From: Klebsormidium nitens
Lineage: Eukaryota; Streptophyta; Klebsormidiophyceae; Klebsormidiales; Klebsormidiaceae
Direction: 5' to 3'
Length of the DNA stretch: 64,000 nt
NCBI GenBank assembly: GCA_000708835.1
Contig: DF237050.1
Location: 57,919-121,918 of the forward strand
The notes below the pieces were generated by a model, which ran no database searches, had not been told where the DNA came from, and saw only the letters and a program-made list of their open reading frames with translations. Every line of letters begins with the position of its first letter. Position 1 is the first letter of the stretch. Below, one piece after another: positions 10,133-22,452 of this stretch. Both the position numbers and the translations under genes were made by a program.

Positions 10133-13123
10133 TCAGCCCGTGGGTTTCTTTCTGGCTGCAGATAGCTTCTTATCTCGTTCTACCTCGTACTCTCGCAACT
10201 CCGCTCGTTGCAAGAATGCAACTTTGTCGAGGTACTTGTCGTTGCTCTTTTTGTACTCTTCTAGTTGGTCGGTTACCCCTTGCTCGTCCTTGTACTCGCC
10301 CCAGTCCTTGCGGCTCTTGTCGAGAACGTTCATCTTCTTCTGCACTCAGAGAAAAAGGACGCAGTCAAAAGGTGCGAGGATAACGAGCAGGCACTTACAC
10401 GCTCCAACCGGAGAATGACAAGCGAGGAAAAGAACCATAAAATGAACAAGCCGGTTGCAGTGACACACAATTGCTGTCTCTTGATCACGTCTGTGTTCGA
10501 AGGACACCAGCGTCATTCGTTTATTTTTGCGCTTCAACCACCTCGGTTCGAACAAAGTTGCTCCGTTTACCAGCGTGATTAGCTGATTTAGCAGCGAATA
10601 CAAATTGCACAAGGGAATGCGATGACCAGGAGGACATTTTTACCAAGTATATTGTTGAGACTGGCACTGCACCTGAGCGTGGTCTAACCCTTCAGAAGTG
10701 GGACTAGTCCAGAGATGCCCCTTACCTTTTTCTCTATTTGTTGTATGAGCGCATCTAAGCCGCTCACTGCTTTTTCCCTGCAAACAAGAAACCGCAAACA
10801 ATTCTTAGCAGTGAACGCCCGTCTAAACATTGAAAGTTAAGCACGAACCCTGTCGTGGATGATGAACAATGCGCGAGCGAGATCCCTCCAGCAAAAGAGA
10901 CAAACGCGAGGACAAGGCACGTAAGAAGGAGGATGGTCTCAAGCGCTGCTGCTTATCAACACCCGGCGGCAGTTTACACAATCAGCGAGACTACTTTACA
11001 ATCTACCCGCAAACTCTAATGACCATTTGGCCTGTTACGAAAAGTCGCCCGAAGCTCTCTAGGCTGCACAACTTACTTCCGTTTGGCAGCTGCGTTTGGG
11101 TCTACAGTCCGAGTTACTCTGCAAAGGGTATAGACAATCTTTCTGAGCAACTTCGTTAGGAAAATCTGCCATGACATCCATTTACATTGTGATCTCAAGG
11201 GTGTCAACAGAAAAACAATTGGACAGTCGGAGTTCATACTTCTAGGACATTCAAGACGGCAAGAATGAAACCCATTCCTACAGAGTATGGGAACTAGGAC
11301 CCATTCAAGAGCAGTTATGCTCTTAACGACTTAGAAGCAGGCTTGTCGATGGAGCTCAGAAACGCTTTGAACGTGATAGATTCTGTCTCTCTCTCTGTCT
11401 CTCTCTCTTGCAACGTGCTGTCAGCTTTTCCACACCATTGAAAAGAGGAACCCGACTCATGGAAAAAGCATGAAGACTCACTCTACTTTTTCTCCTGCAA
11501 AGTCACGCACTTCCGTTACTTGTGGACGGCCCTCGAGGTCTGTCCCCACCTGAGCCGCTCGGGCAGCCGCAATCGCTGCCGCAGCGATGGCCCGCGCCTC
11601 TTCCCGGGCTCTCAAATCTTCACCATCCTGTCAAAACGGTAAGATTGCATGAGGGGCACAGTCTGGCAAGTGCTGAATTTCTGCGCAGTCTCTGCCGCGT
11701 GCAACTGAGCACTTCCGCTTGAGGACGTTTATTCTGCATATAGCAAATCTTGGTTACGTATATAAGCTTGTTATGCATCCCCTCAAACGAATCCAACCAT
11801 TAAGCCTGGAAGTCACACCTCAGGGACAAACAGGCCAGCTCTGCCGTTTGCCCGACATCTCCAAACAAGCGCCAAAATTAATCATGAGCGTTATCTTTTT
11901 TCACAAATGGAGGCAGAAGAAAACGAGACCCTGTCGACTTGGTGACGGCAGATCACCATATACTGCAACATTTCGTGCATACGACTCATGCTGGCTGACA
12001 TCAGTGACCCCCTGGTCCTCCTTAGCATCATGCACTTAAAAAGGTCGAACCTCCGGAAGTACTCAACCTAAACTTCACAAGCAGCCCGAAGCCAGTTGCC
12101 AATAATTGTCACAAAGGAGATGAGTTGCTGATGGAATGTCTAGCCTAAGACGTAACGCAGGAAAAGCTAGCACGCTGTTCAGAAATCTTCATGACATGGG
12201 CTTTGCGCGCTATATCACGGAACAATGGACACTGGGGGTCAATGAGCACCGAGAACAAGGACCCTGTGGGTTTTCATACTTGCTAAGCATACACAACAAC
12301 AACCCAAAACCTTCAACAAGCAGACATCTAGACAGCTGCTGTTCTGGCAATCTGGATTTGACGACTTCTGTGAAAAGACTTGATTGGCCTGATCGCTTGA
12401 CATTCTTTCTGACTGACGAACGCCCAAAAGGTTCCTCAAACCGAGGTTGGTTTTTCAAGCATAGAGTGAGATGCCACTTATTATGTTTTGCAAGGCCCAG
12501 TGCGCAAGGTCACGCCATGAGTAGGAGATATCATTACTTGATATCAAAAACTATAAAACACGAGCGAAGACTTCTCAAACTCTGCCCTGAAATTCATAGG
12601 TGCTCAGCAAGAGGTTTTGTAAACACCCAATCATATCCCCAGCTCGTCAATCCCCAACTTGTCAGCTCACCTTAGATTCAGCCTTCTCTTCTTGGCCCCC
12701 AGTGACCTGCCCTGCGGCCCCATCTGCAACCCTCGTAGCCAGCCCTGTTCTTCCATTCTTTGCACCTGGTTTTGCTAACCCTAAACTGATCATCCACTCT
12801 GGGATGCTCTTGGCGCCACCTTGCTGCTCCTTCTTAACCACCCCCGGTAACCCATTTGACGTGCTCTTGACCACTGCCTTTGGAGCATTCAACAGCGCCC
12901 ACGCCGCTTCTACTTTTGCTTTTTTGGACCGCTCTTTCAACTCCGCCAGGGGGTCTGCTTCTCCTGCATTTTGGCCCCCGTTTCGTCCCCCTGGTGCACC
13001 AGGGAGCTCTGCTTGCTCGACCACAGACTCCTTCGATTTCCTCTTCTGACCCTTCTTTCGGCTGCCAGCTTCTGGGTCATAGTCTTCGTCCTCCTCTGAT
13101 AGATACTCATCATCCGCCTCCAT
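10133..13123 (-). CDS. SWC5: SWC5/BCNT-family subunit of SWR1 chromatin remodeller
   Basis: SWC5 (animal CFDP1/BCNT) is a nuclear subunit of the SWR1 complex, which exchanges H2A for H2A.Z. Minus-strand exons: 13123-12671, 11627-11520, 11118-11078, 10777-10726, 10339-10133, giving 286 aa in frame. The N-terminus is the typical acidic stretch (EADDEYLSEEDEDYDPE). A weak conserved W...LN....W...LGL block follows. Exons 2 to 4 give an Ala/Gln helix and SGLDALIQQIEKK. The last exon is the diagnostic BCNT-C domain, about residues 220-286: VLDKSRKDWGEYKDEQG, then YLDKVAFLQRAELREYEVER. The frame is open to 13165, but the first ATG is at 13123. The tiny exon 3 (41 nt) and exon 4 (52 nt) were found by phase and family similarity. 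The usual VxDFAG block was not found, so one more small exon may be missing between 11520 and 11118. Confidence 0.88.
11394..11408. repeat. CT microsatellite in SWC5 intron
   Basis: A run of CT dinucleotides interrupted by one G, on the plus strand between SWC5 exons 2 and 3. On the coding strand it is a GA run. Confidence 0.7.
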
Positions 13124-14014
13124 TGCGCGAGCTGAGCAAAGAGCAGAGCGCTCGTCCCCGCTCAAATCTAAGGGACACCTGTATGTGAGATAAACAGAAT
13201 GGACAAGGAGGGAACAGGGCGGAGCGTGAAACTACTGCACCTGAAGGCTGATGCACAAAAGAGAGAAATTGAAGTGGAGGTGAGAGGAGCTAGAGGAATT
13301 TCAATGCGAGCTTTCAACCTTGGAGCTATCTAGAGAAGCCTTGGATTTCGCAGACGAACGCGATCGGGAGCAGAGGCTGCATGTCATTGTGAGCCCTTTC
13401 TCCAACGGTGACAGAAATTGGGCCGTGCAACAGGCACAAGTTTAGAACTCGGCGTTTGCTTCTTCCGAAGCTGGCCTTGGGCTGCTCGCGCTCACCAGCT
13501 GTATTGAGGGGCTGCCGGCGGAACAGGCAATGGTTGGTCCTTGGATCGGCTAGTGATACTGCACTGTGCAGCCTCAGGGCTAGGTCACTCCCTCCATGAT
13601 CCATTATCCATCCCAGGCTCGGGGCCGGGCCCGGCTTTCAATATGGGCGTCACGTTGCGTTCACGTGGCCGTTTGGGGGAAGGCATGCCGCCTGTTTGCC
13701 GATGCTAGACATCGCAGCGCTCCAATCACCAATGATGTTTTTAGAGAGCTGGCAGTCCGACACCCCTCATGGTTGCTTCAAGAGTTGTCCGCAGGACCAG
13801 TGCCCTTCACAATGACTTCCTAGCTCACTTTCCCAGCGTTCCAGGGTTGAGTACGTGACGTCTTGCAAGGTCCGCTTGCAAAGGCCCTACATTCGACCTC
13901 TGTGCGCAGCTGATTGCTCTCCGCGCCGTCAATCTTTCTTTCCTCTCCACCATCTTCCCGTGGCAGGCTTGAATGCAGACTAGCTGACCTCCAATCTTGG
14001 GTCTTCCAGTGAAA
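13124..14014. promoter_or_regulatory. Divergent promoter region, SWC5 / Ser-rich protein
   Basis: An 0.9-kb region between two genes read away from each other. It must contain the SWC5 5' UTR and promoter and, if the Ser-rich frame is real, its promoter too. No clear TATA box or named factor site was identified. Confidence 0.4.
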
Positions 14015-14545
14015 ATGCCGCCATCCGACGGGCCCCCGCTCGTTCCCTCCCTCAATCTACACAGCTCTAGTCTCAGAAAGTCCAGCCTGTCTAGTGGCAG
14101 CAGCAGCGAGCGCCGGCGCACGTCGACCTTCCGCGTACGCTACTCTGAGGACAACTCCAATGCTATTCCCCCAGCTAGTTCTAGCTCCGAAGATGGCGAC
14201 TCTCCACCCCAATCCGCCAGGAGACAATCCCTGTCCTTGGGCCAGCTCCGCTCGTCAGCTGAGGGCGTTTTGCTCAACTCAAATGCTGGTAGCAGGCTCA
14301 ATAGCTCGGAGGCTCCCCATTCACTCCGCTCGAGCCTTGAAGCGTCAAGGCAGGCGCTGCGAGACTCGGCGCAGTCTGCGGGTAATGAGACGGCTCCAGA
14401 GCGGTTAGCGAGGATTACGCAAGAAAGTAGCCGGCACAGCACGCCGCTTGCGGGCCCTAATGAGGTCAAAGAAGAGAAGAAAGTTGAAGCAGAGGGGGAG
14501 AGCTCGGACTCAGACTTGATTGAAGAGCGGCGAAACTCACAGTAA
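14015..14545 (+). CDS. Ser-rich, probably disordered hypothetical protein
   Basis: A single uninterrupted frame of 176 aa from ATG 14015 to the TAA before 14546. I do not recognise it. It is very rich in Ser, Arg, Glu and Ala, with basic-serine patches (RKSSL, RRRTST, RRQSLSL) that resemble kinase substrate sites and an acidic C-terminal tail (EGESSDSDLIEERR). There is no membrane segment or domain. The plus frame has sensible codon use and an in-frame ATG, but a 164-aa frame also runs on the opposite strand over the same bases, so composition alone could keep it open. Lack of introns is unusual beside its neighbours. Confidence 0.45.
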   Translation: MPPSDGPPLVPSLNLHSSSLRKSSLSSGSSSERRRTSTFRVRYSEDNSNAIPPASSSSEDGDSPPQSARRQSLSLGQLRSSAEGVLLNSNAGSRLNSSEAPHSLRSSLEASRQALRDSAQSAGNETAPERLARITQESSRHSTPLAGPNEVKEEKKVEAEGESSDSDLIEERRNSQ

Positions 14546-15131
14546 GCAAGGCAGAATGTGGTCGAAATCTGGACAAGGGCGGTGGTACAGGTGGTGTTAT
14601 AGGAGAGTGGCAAATCTGCTCTTTGCATCCGCATGGCAATGCCGCCAAGATATGCGAATTCAGCAATAAAGACAAGGAAAGAAGATCTAAGGGGGAAGAT
14701 TTTGGAGGGAGATTTAAAGGGGTTTCTGCCAGGTGCGAAAACCTTGTGCTATATAACACAAGGCTTGATTGCCTGGGGAATTGGGCTGCGGTGCAAAAAT
14801 GATCCATGCTTGTACTGTATGCGGAGGGCAAACTTCAGTCCCTGGTCCTTGAACCTGGGGAGTCAACTTTACAACCACCCTGTTCAACAAACTGGCCATC
14901 TATATACCACGCCCCCCGAGCAAGCGACGTTATTTTCGTATTAAGACATTGGCGGCGCGCCCAGTAGGAACTTGATGGACAGCTTTCAGAAGGTTGCACA
15001 AATCTGGAAACACGTTAGGAGCTCTGTCTCTGGGCAAATGAGATTTCGTGACTGTCGTTTTTCAACACACACCGTTCTCACAGCCTGCGTTTCGGTGCTG
15101 AGCTCTTCACAAATCGAGATGGGCAGACTAG

Positions 15132-18100
15132 ACATTGTCCAACTTCCTGAACGGGATCTGCAGGTATTTTGCAACGGTGGCCAAAGTCGCTTTCAACTCG
15201 GAGGAACACAACATCCCCAGCCTAGGCATCGGGCCATCTGTCGACTTCTTCAAACTGATGGTAAGACCATTCTCAAGTCATGTATCAGCTCAGCAAGCTC
15301 TTGAGCCATATTCAGCCCCGTGGGTGGTAGTTTTGCCCGAACGCATCGGCATCGATGGCCGTGCAGTGCAATCCCTTTTTTGTTTGCTGATGCACGTCGA
15401 CTGCATCTGCTGAGAACGTGGGACACGGTGTGACCTGAAGCGTTTTCTGTCAGGCCCCCAGCCCTGATGCAAAATGGAAAGCTCACCCAGACGCGGCCAC
15501 TGGCCGGGGGGAGGACCCCAACGTGGGCCGGCTGCAGCTGCTCATACCCCCCACCGTAATCTACAGTGCTTACGAGGTGGGTGCTTTTAGGGTATTGCTT
15601 GCGCCCAGGAAATGTGGAACAGATGCAAAGAGCTTGGCATGGGAGTCACGGTTTGTGGGGGTTGGGTAGTCAACTCTATGACGGGCAAGGAGGGTTTCAG
15701 CAAGGATATAAGTGGCAGTTTCCGCCCACGGGTTGACACGTGGTGGATAGAGCAAAGCCGTTGCTTCGTCCGTTCCAGAGGCTAAATTTGAGAATGATGA
15801 GATATTGTGTACTGATTAAGCTTCGTGTGTCAGTCCATGTTCTCTTTTTCGTACGAACCCAAACCACAGTCCCATCACAACTTCCCTCCTTTCGGATCTC
15901 CCTTCGAGAAGCTATCAGTGAGTGTCAGAATGTTTAACCAGTCTCCCTGCCCTCAAAGAGTTCTCGCACACTACAGGTGATGGGCTTCTTTACATCAGAA
16001 GACGGATATGTCACCCGAAAAGACGACCTCCACCGGTCCGATATCTTCCAAATGCTTCTACCTAGGTAAATCTCCTTCGCATCAATCCTTCTGCTTTTCT
16101 AAATATCAATCGCCAAGCCGCACAAGCTCTTAAATGAGGAGCGTCAGGAGTGCAGGTGACTGGCCCGTAAGTAGGAACGACTTTTCCTCAGAGTATCTTA
16201 CTAGTTGCTCCGTCGAACTCTCGTCAAGATCGAGCATAACTATTATCGTATCTAATGATCATGAGAATTGACGAAAGACCCATTCACCTGACCCAGTTTG
16301 TGAGAATCCAACTCTGCAAAGCAAGCACAGGCTTCGCGATGTGACTTATCGGTGTTTCCTCGGATGGAATGCACAGACAACATTCTCTACGTTTTGCAGC
16401 TACTCGGAAGGGCGCGCGACCCCTGTATCACTCACCGCCGTGAACCTTCCCGTGGCGGTACAGAAATCGAGAAAGGTGAGCGACCTTCGGATGCAACCGG
16501 GTTGCGAATTTGGAGAGACGGGCGACTCGAACGTGCTGCGACTTGCTGCTTCGAGTCCGCCACTCCCAAGCCTCCCTTCTTTTCTTCATCCCTGTTTGCA
16601 CCGAGCAAAACCATTGTCAGCAGAGCCTCGGACGCTTATATATTACATACGATTCAGAGACCACCAAGCCGGCTGGTAAGCTGACGTCAAATATGACACG
16701 CGGCACCCGCAGGGGCGGTGGCGGACGGAGGCGCAGCTGGTGCTGATGAACGAGCTGAACGCGTACCTGGACAGCAGCAAGCTCAGCGGCAACTGCGCGC
16801 TGCAGCAGTACGTCAAGTGCGCGGGGCCCAAGGTCAGCGCGCGCGCGCTCTTTCAGTCTACCCATGCTGCACTCGATGGGGGGATGTGCGGGGCCCAAGG
16901 GCGGTACACCGCGCGCTCCGAGATGTTGCGCTTCAGCGTGCTTTACACGGTGGATGCAAGGCCGGGTCAGGTCCTATTCAAGGTCGCTCTGGACTTGGAA
17001 CGTTTAAGACCGTGTTCGTCTTGTAGCGAATTTGAGGGCACTCACATCAAACATCATTGTGTTGTTTCTGACGATTTCAAGGTTGACCTTGTATTTGATT
17101 TGAGAGCCGCTTTCGATGTGAAAGTGTGCCTCGCGCGCTGCGTCGATGAAATCGAAGATTAGGACGTGGGCAGTCTTGGTTGTCGGGAGAAAGGAATGTC
17201 TAGGTTGCTTCAAATGGACTTCGCTTGAGACAGGGTTCGAGATGTAAACGCGTCTGAGAAAGGCGTTTCTGGACAAGTTGGTAATAGATGCGGATGAGCG
17301 ACTGAAGGAAAGTTACTGTGCTTGGAGACGTGCGCATAGGTTCGCCCAACGTGAACATTCATTAAGTCGTGAAGTACATGATCCACTGGAGGACGAGAAG
17401 TGTCTTTGTGTTTCCTTCGAGTGCGCGAGCAGAGGGACGGTGGTCCTACCAAAGAACCGTAAGTGCACCTTCTTGGTACACCATTTCGACGTATCCTCTT
17501 AACAACTTGATTGAGCTGATCAAAGCACCTCCAACCGCAAGCATTATGCGTCCCTCCGCCGGACCTTTCTCCCCGCAGGTCTCGCATCAAGAAACGTATG
17601 CGGCGCCAGTCACATTCGACTAACAACCCAATGCCCCTCCGATTTGGTCTCACACATTTTGAAGTTCCAGAGGGTCAGCTTAGAAAGTAGACAATCTCCC
17701 CGAAGCTGATTTCTCCCCTCCAGGTGTCTCTCGTGCGGTGCGTCTGGCGGTCCGGCGGGCTGCGCCCCTCGCAGGTGTTCATCATCGGGAGCCGGCGGCG
17801 CAAGGGCACGCGGCCGCCCAACGACCTTCCCACGCGCGCGCAGTCCGCGGGCATGGACCTGGACGTCGTTGTCAAAGCGCTCCGCCACGCGGTCATTGTC
17901 CAGGGGTATCTTAACACCGTCGAGGTGCGCGTCAGGCCTTGCCTTTCTGTAAGAATCGAGTGTTAAGTCTGGGGCGGGTTTTGATTCTGGAGCACAGTGG
18001 CGGCGGTTTGCATCGAGAAAGGTGGGTCGCGACTAGTATTCTTCCCTCTCTGTGCTTGTAATTCCCAGAGATTGTTACTGATGAGCCACTACAGTGCACA

Positions 18101-21100
18101 CTGCACATCAGTGCAGCTTCTCATCTCCCTTCAAGCCACTCCGATTCTGACTCCAACCTGAGCACCCAAATAACGGTTGCCATTGATCAGAAAGGTGCAG
18201 ATCGTGTTATCCCTGTCGACTCGCGCAGTTTCCGCGCGCGTGCACTGTGCAGCCGGTGTCGGGCCACGGGTGGGCGGAGCCGCTGGCCCTGACCGCGCGG
18301 ATCGCGCGCCACGTGGAGCGCGCGCGCAAGCTGCCCGGGCGCTTCCAGGAGCTGGTCGCCGACTTCATCCACGGGGAGGACGGCCGCTGGTGGTTCCTGC
18401 AGGTGAGCGCCCGGGGAGACTTAAAAAGTGACCGGGACGAGGAAAGCAGGAAAAGATGGGACTGGGCTCCCATTTGAGCTGTCATGAATTTTTCGGCGTC
18501 GCTTCTGCTTGCGGTGATTTTAAGGTGTCCGTTGAGAAGTTGCGAGCGAGGATTAAACGCTGCTCATATATCTATATAAGCTACAGCCGACATTGCCAAG
18601 CGGAAACCAACGGGGCAAGAATGGGGCGCGAGGTCCCTTTGGATTTCAAGAAGTTTCAATCCTGAAAACGCACCTGCTCTGCCCGTCAGGTGAAAGCCTT
18701 CAAGATCGCACCCTTCGAGGCCACCGTCTTGAAGCCGCTGCGCGCGCAAACGGAACGGCGCGCGCAGGAATGCCGAGGGGACTACTGCCGGACGCTGGGC
18801 ATGGACGACAGCATCGATGCGATGAACGAGGTAAGCGGACGGTCCAAATGACTTAATATATATGATTTCGTGCGAGCCCTCCTTCTGGAAGCGGGTTCTT
18901 TTGGCACTTCCTAGTTGGCGACGATCGGGTGCTTCAAAGTGCCACATTTGGACCGTTCCCGTGTAAGTTCCTAAGAGTTCGATTAAAAGACATACGTGGT
19001 CTTCACAGCGGCCGTAGACAAAGAGGCTGTGCCTTGAACGGCTTCAGGTTCCCAATTGTTCTTGAGGGTATGCTGCCTCTTCTCCGGATTTTGAAACCCA
19101 AAGCTTCACCACAATTCCTTTTGCAAAGCTCGTGGATCCGCAAGACCATGCTTGGGCTCGACGTCCCGTTCAATCACACATTGTGGATTTTAAAATTCCT
19201 GACCTTTCGCTCTTACCTTTGATCGACTGATGGGACTTCTGTTCGTTTCCCCTTTTGGAAAAGCCGACTCGTTCCTCAAATCTTCAGAGCGCCCGCTCAC
19301 CGTTCAGAAAACGTGCAGGACGGGCGTGGCGCCGACCGGCGGCGGCCAAAGGGTTTCGACAGTCTCTCCCGAGAGGAGAAGCGCAAGTACTATCTGGACC
19401 AACTGAACGCCGCCAACCGGGACCGGCCAGTCTCCGGCAGGCCCGGGGCAAGGGACCGGGCGGGCCCGGGGAAGGTCTCCCGGGCACTGAGGATGATTCT
19501 GCACAAGAGCATTATTCTGGATCGGACGGAGATGCAAAAGGAGGGCAACAAGTCAGGGTGAGGGCATTCTGCAAAAGCTGTGAATCACGAGTTCTATGCC
19601 GAGATGATGGAAGAAACTTAGGAGCCTCCAAATCGGCAGTGCGTTTGCAGATTTAAACGCCGAGGGCTGGTCAGTTTTGTCCGGCGCTTCGACCTTGGAC
19701 CTCCTTTAATCTTCATTCTACTGACCCTTGTCCGCCATGACCGACGCTTTGACACCTACTTTCGCTGCAGGCCGCATGAGGACAAGCAGGAGGACATGCC
19801 TTCCCCTAGTGGAGGAAGCACAGCGCGATCAAACAAGGTGGGGTTCAATCACGAGCTCATCATACTGTCCCCTTCAGAATCGTGCCTCCAATCCCTTGAT
19901 ATATAAGGACGTAGAGACAATCGAAAAAGAAGAAAGGTATTCGTGGCTCACGTGAGTGGCGCGTAGCGTTACGCGCTCTGGTGCTCTGGACCACCCACTT
20001 AAACCTCACTGGGCGACTTCACAAAGCTTAGCTGGGAACTATACTATCTTGGCCCGGCCGCTCAAGCCCTCTAGTCCCTAGCAACTCTGTACGAGCTCCC
20101 TTGAACGGCGGGCAGTCCGCGAGCAGCGTTTTCAACGCCTATTACGAACGGCTGAAAGCCTGTCTCAGGTACGTGAGGCTCTCAATGTCTGAAATTGTAC
20201 ACCAATCCCGCCCTTCGAAGTATTCATAAGTTCGACCTAATCGATAGGTGACCGCTGGCCCATCGTGCCCATCAACCGCTGTGCAGACGCCACGTCGCTT
20301 CTCCGACTTTCTGCGCGAGCTCGAGCAGCGGCGCGAGCAGGCCAAGGCGGAGCGGCAGGCGCTGTACAAAGGGAATGCAGAGGAGGACGACCTCGAGCCG
20401 GACCCGCTGCCGAAGCCCCAGCGAACGGTGAGACACGCAGTGAAGGTAGTCTTTTTGCTGGAGTAGAGAACCTTCATTGTCTCTATGGCCCACCATAGGG
20501 GTGATCTGGTGATCGGGTTTGACCACGCGCTTCGTGGGGCACACGCATCTGTTGAGGGTGGAGGCATCTATTGCTGTGTCCTTGCTCTGCTTGTAACTTG
20601 GAGGTTCGCCTTGTCAAAGTCGTTGACTCAATTCTGTTGCAACGCCCGTTTGAGGGCTGGCTTAGGAAGGCTGCTTCCGAGGTGGATCTGCGTCGGTGAG
20701 CTTCCACGAGCCGCCCCGGCTAACCTGTCCATATGATATCCCCCTGGCAGGTGCCCATTCTCCAACACGACAAGCTGCCAGCCTTCTACTACGAACTGGT
20801 GCGTCCCTGCTCTCTGGTTGCTCAAAGCTTGGACCCCAACTCTGCGATGACCTATCGCTGCTCCTTTCGAACAGCATGACACTTCTCGTTTCGAGTCTCT
20901 GTGCTTAGCCCACTGTGAAAACAAAGGTCTTGGAAGCTGTACGATACCAGTGATTGGTCGGGCCCGGAAACTAGATACAATCTGACGTAGTTCCTAGATA
21001 TTGTTCCCAATCTTTGAGCTGACCATGATTCGCGCAGTCCTCACCTGAGCGCTGTCTAAAATGCGTGACCCATCTGAACTTTCATTTTCCGCTCGCGCAG

Positions 21101-21247
21101 GTGCCTGTTTGCAGCGACTGCTTCCGCGTGTACCTGGCCAAGGACCACCAGCGGGCGCTCAAAGAAGACGCCGCGCGCCATGCGAGCCCTCTGAAAGACA
21201 AGAAACGCAAAGGAACACGCGACGCGCCCGACACCGCGCGATTCTAA
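15132..21247 (+). CDS. Unrecognised conserved-looking protein, 14 exons (5' end unresolved)
   Basis: Fourteen exons join in phase to about 585 aa: 15132-15260, 15454-15576, 15977-16065, 16400-16475, 16713-16832, 17724-17924, 18253-18402, 18690-18830, 19319-19557, 19771-19837, 20082-20168, 20287-20427, 20751-20798, 21101-21247. All have GT-AG borders, and the coding parts are distinctly GC-rich against AT-richer introns. The start codon was not found and lies upstream, between 14546 and 15132. Readable blocks: YFATVAKVAFNSEEHN; VMGFFTSEDGYVTRKDDLHR; MNELNAYLDSSKLSGN; PSQVFIIGSRRRKG; FIHGEDGRWWFLQVKAFKI; a CRGDYC pair; a basic, Glu-rich helical stretch around RRFSDFLRELEQRREQAK; and VPVCSDCFRVYLAKDHQR near the C-terminus. 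The CxxC and Cx4C pairs could bind metal. There is no signal peptide or membrane segment. No family name could be assigned. Confidence 0.7.
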
Positions 21248-22452
21248 CCGACTATGGATGGACTTCGCGTGCACAATTCTGTGTCAAACACCCTTTGCCT
21301 CGACCCCTTTTATGTTCAAAAGGGTCAAGCAACGAAGCAAGTCAGGTCAAAAGTTTGCTTTTCGGAAAACTGTGTCGCCCGAGCCTGGATACAAGCCAAT
21401 GGTTGGAGGAGTAACAAAAGGGGTTTGCTTAAGAGTGCAGGTGTCTCTTCGCTGCCTGTTGTTAGCGTAGTCGAACGTCAGCGTAAGCAAACGTCGCGAG
21501 GGTCCAAACGCCTATTCATGAAGTCTAAGAGTCTGATCCATCATCAGTACGATTGCTAGGTAGCTGAGTTCGTAGAATGCTATATTCAACGTTAAGCTCG
21601 TCAAAGTCACCTCTAGAAACCTATCGCAACCCATACAAATAAAGAACGGTTTTGTCATGGCTACTAGATCCAGATACTACAACGGGAAATGCTTCATATG
21701 ACCAGAACGATCGCTCTCAACGTCAATGCCGAATCTGCACTTGATCCATGGCCTGCCTGCGGCTTCATAATTCCCATGTCAAGGCACTGTCACACTGTTC
21801 CTCGCGAGATACAAGCCGTTTGATGATTGGAGCTGCGATAAGACCACCCCAACGTATCCAGCATTTAACAATACATGCTATACCATGACGTATATATAAG
21901 ACCAATGAGTTAAATCGGTGACGGGTGACCGCTTGAAACAGGCGCGCCATTCCTGAGATCTGCCCGACGGATTCCTTGATCGCGTGTCGGTCATGGCCCT
22001 TCGCCGATTGCACTGCGTGTTAGTTTTCCTGCTGTCCAACGATGTGCCGATGATCGATCCCTACTTGCTTTGCTTCCAAGCAGCCCAGGCATGATGAGCG
22101 AAGACACACTGACGGCGCGAACGGCCGGGTTGCTGCCGCTGGCCGTCGAGATCGCCCCGCTGCCGCGGCCGCATTTGCTGCCGCGGTCGCAGCCAGCGTT
22201 AACTGTGAAACTGTGCCGGCGCGCGCGCGTGCAGCGATCAGATTTCCGCTAGCGGCTGCAGTTCGGCGCCCACGAGTTAAAATCCAGTGAATCTCGAGGT
22301 ACCTTGGAAGGTGGAGGTTAGGGCGCACAAATGAAAGGAGGTTCGTCCCGCTGATCAACAGTCATTGAGCTTGAAGTGGAGCCTGATTGACGTAGCAATC
22401 CCTCTGCCTGGGTGCGCACAGATTATGGGTGTGGTTGATTGATTGCGCTTCG
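21248..22452. other. Intergenic region upstream of RadA gene
   Basis: It holds the 3' UTR of the 14-exon gene and the presumed RadA promoter. A short GC-rich block at about 22110-22230 contains CCGCTGCCGCGGCCGC. No gene is supported; the frames 21765-22013 and 22020-22358 on the minus strand look like chance. Confidence 0.45.

Noticed and set aside
12600-13049. 149-aa plus frame opposite SWC5 exon 1
   Set aside because: Antisense shadow of the acidic, Ala-rich SWC5 coding exon.
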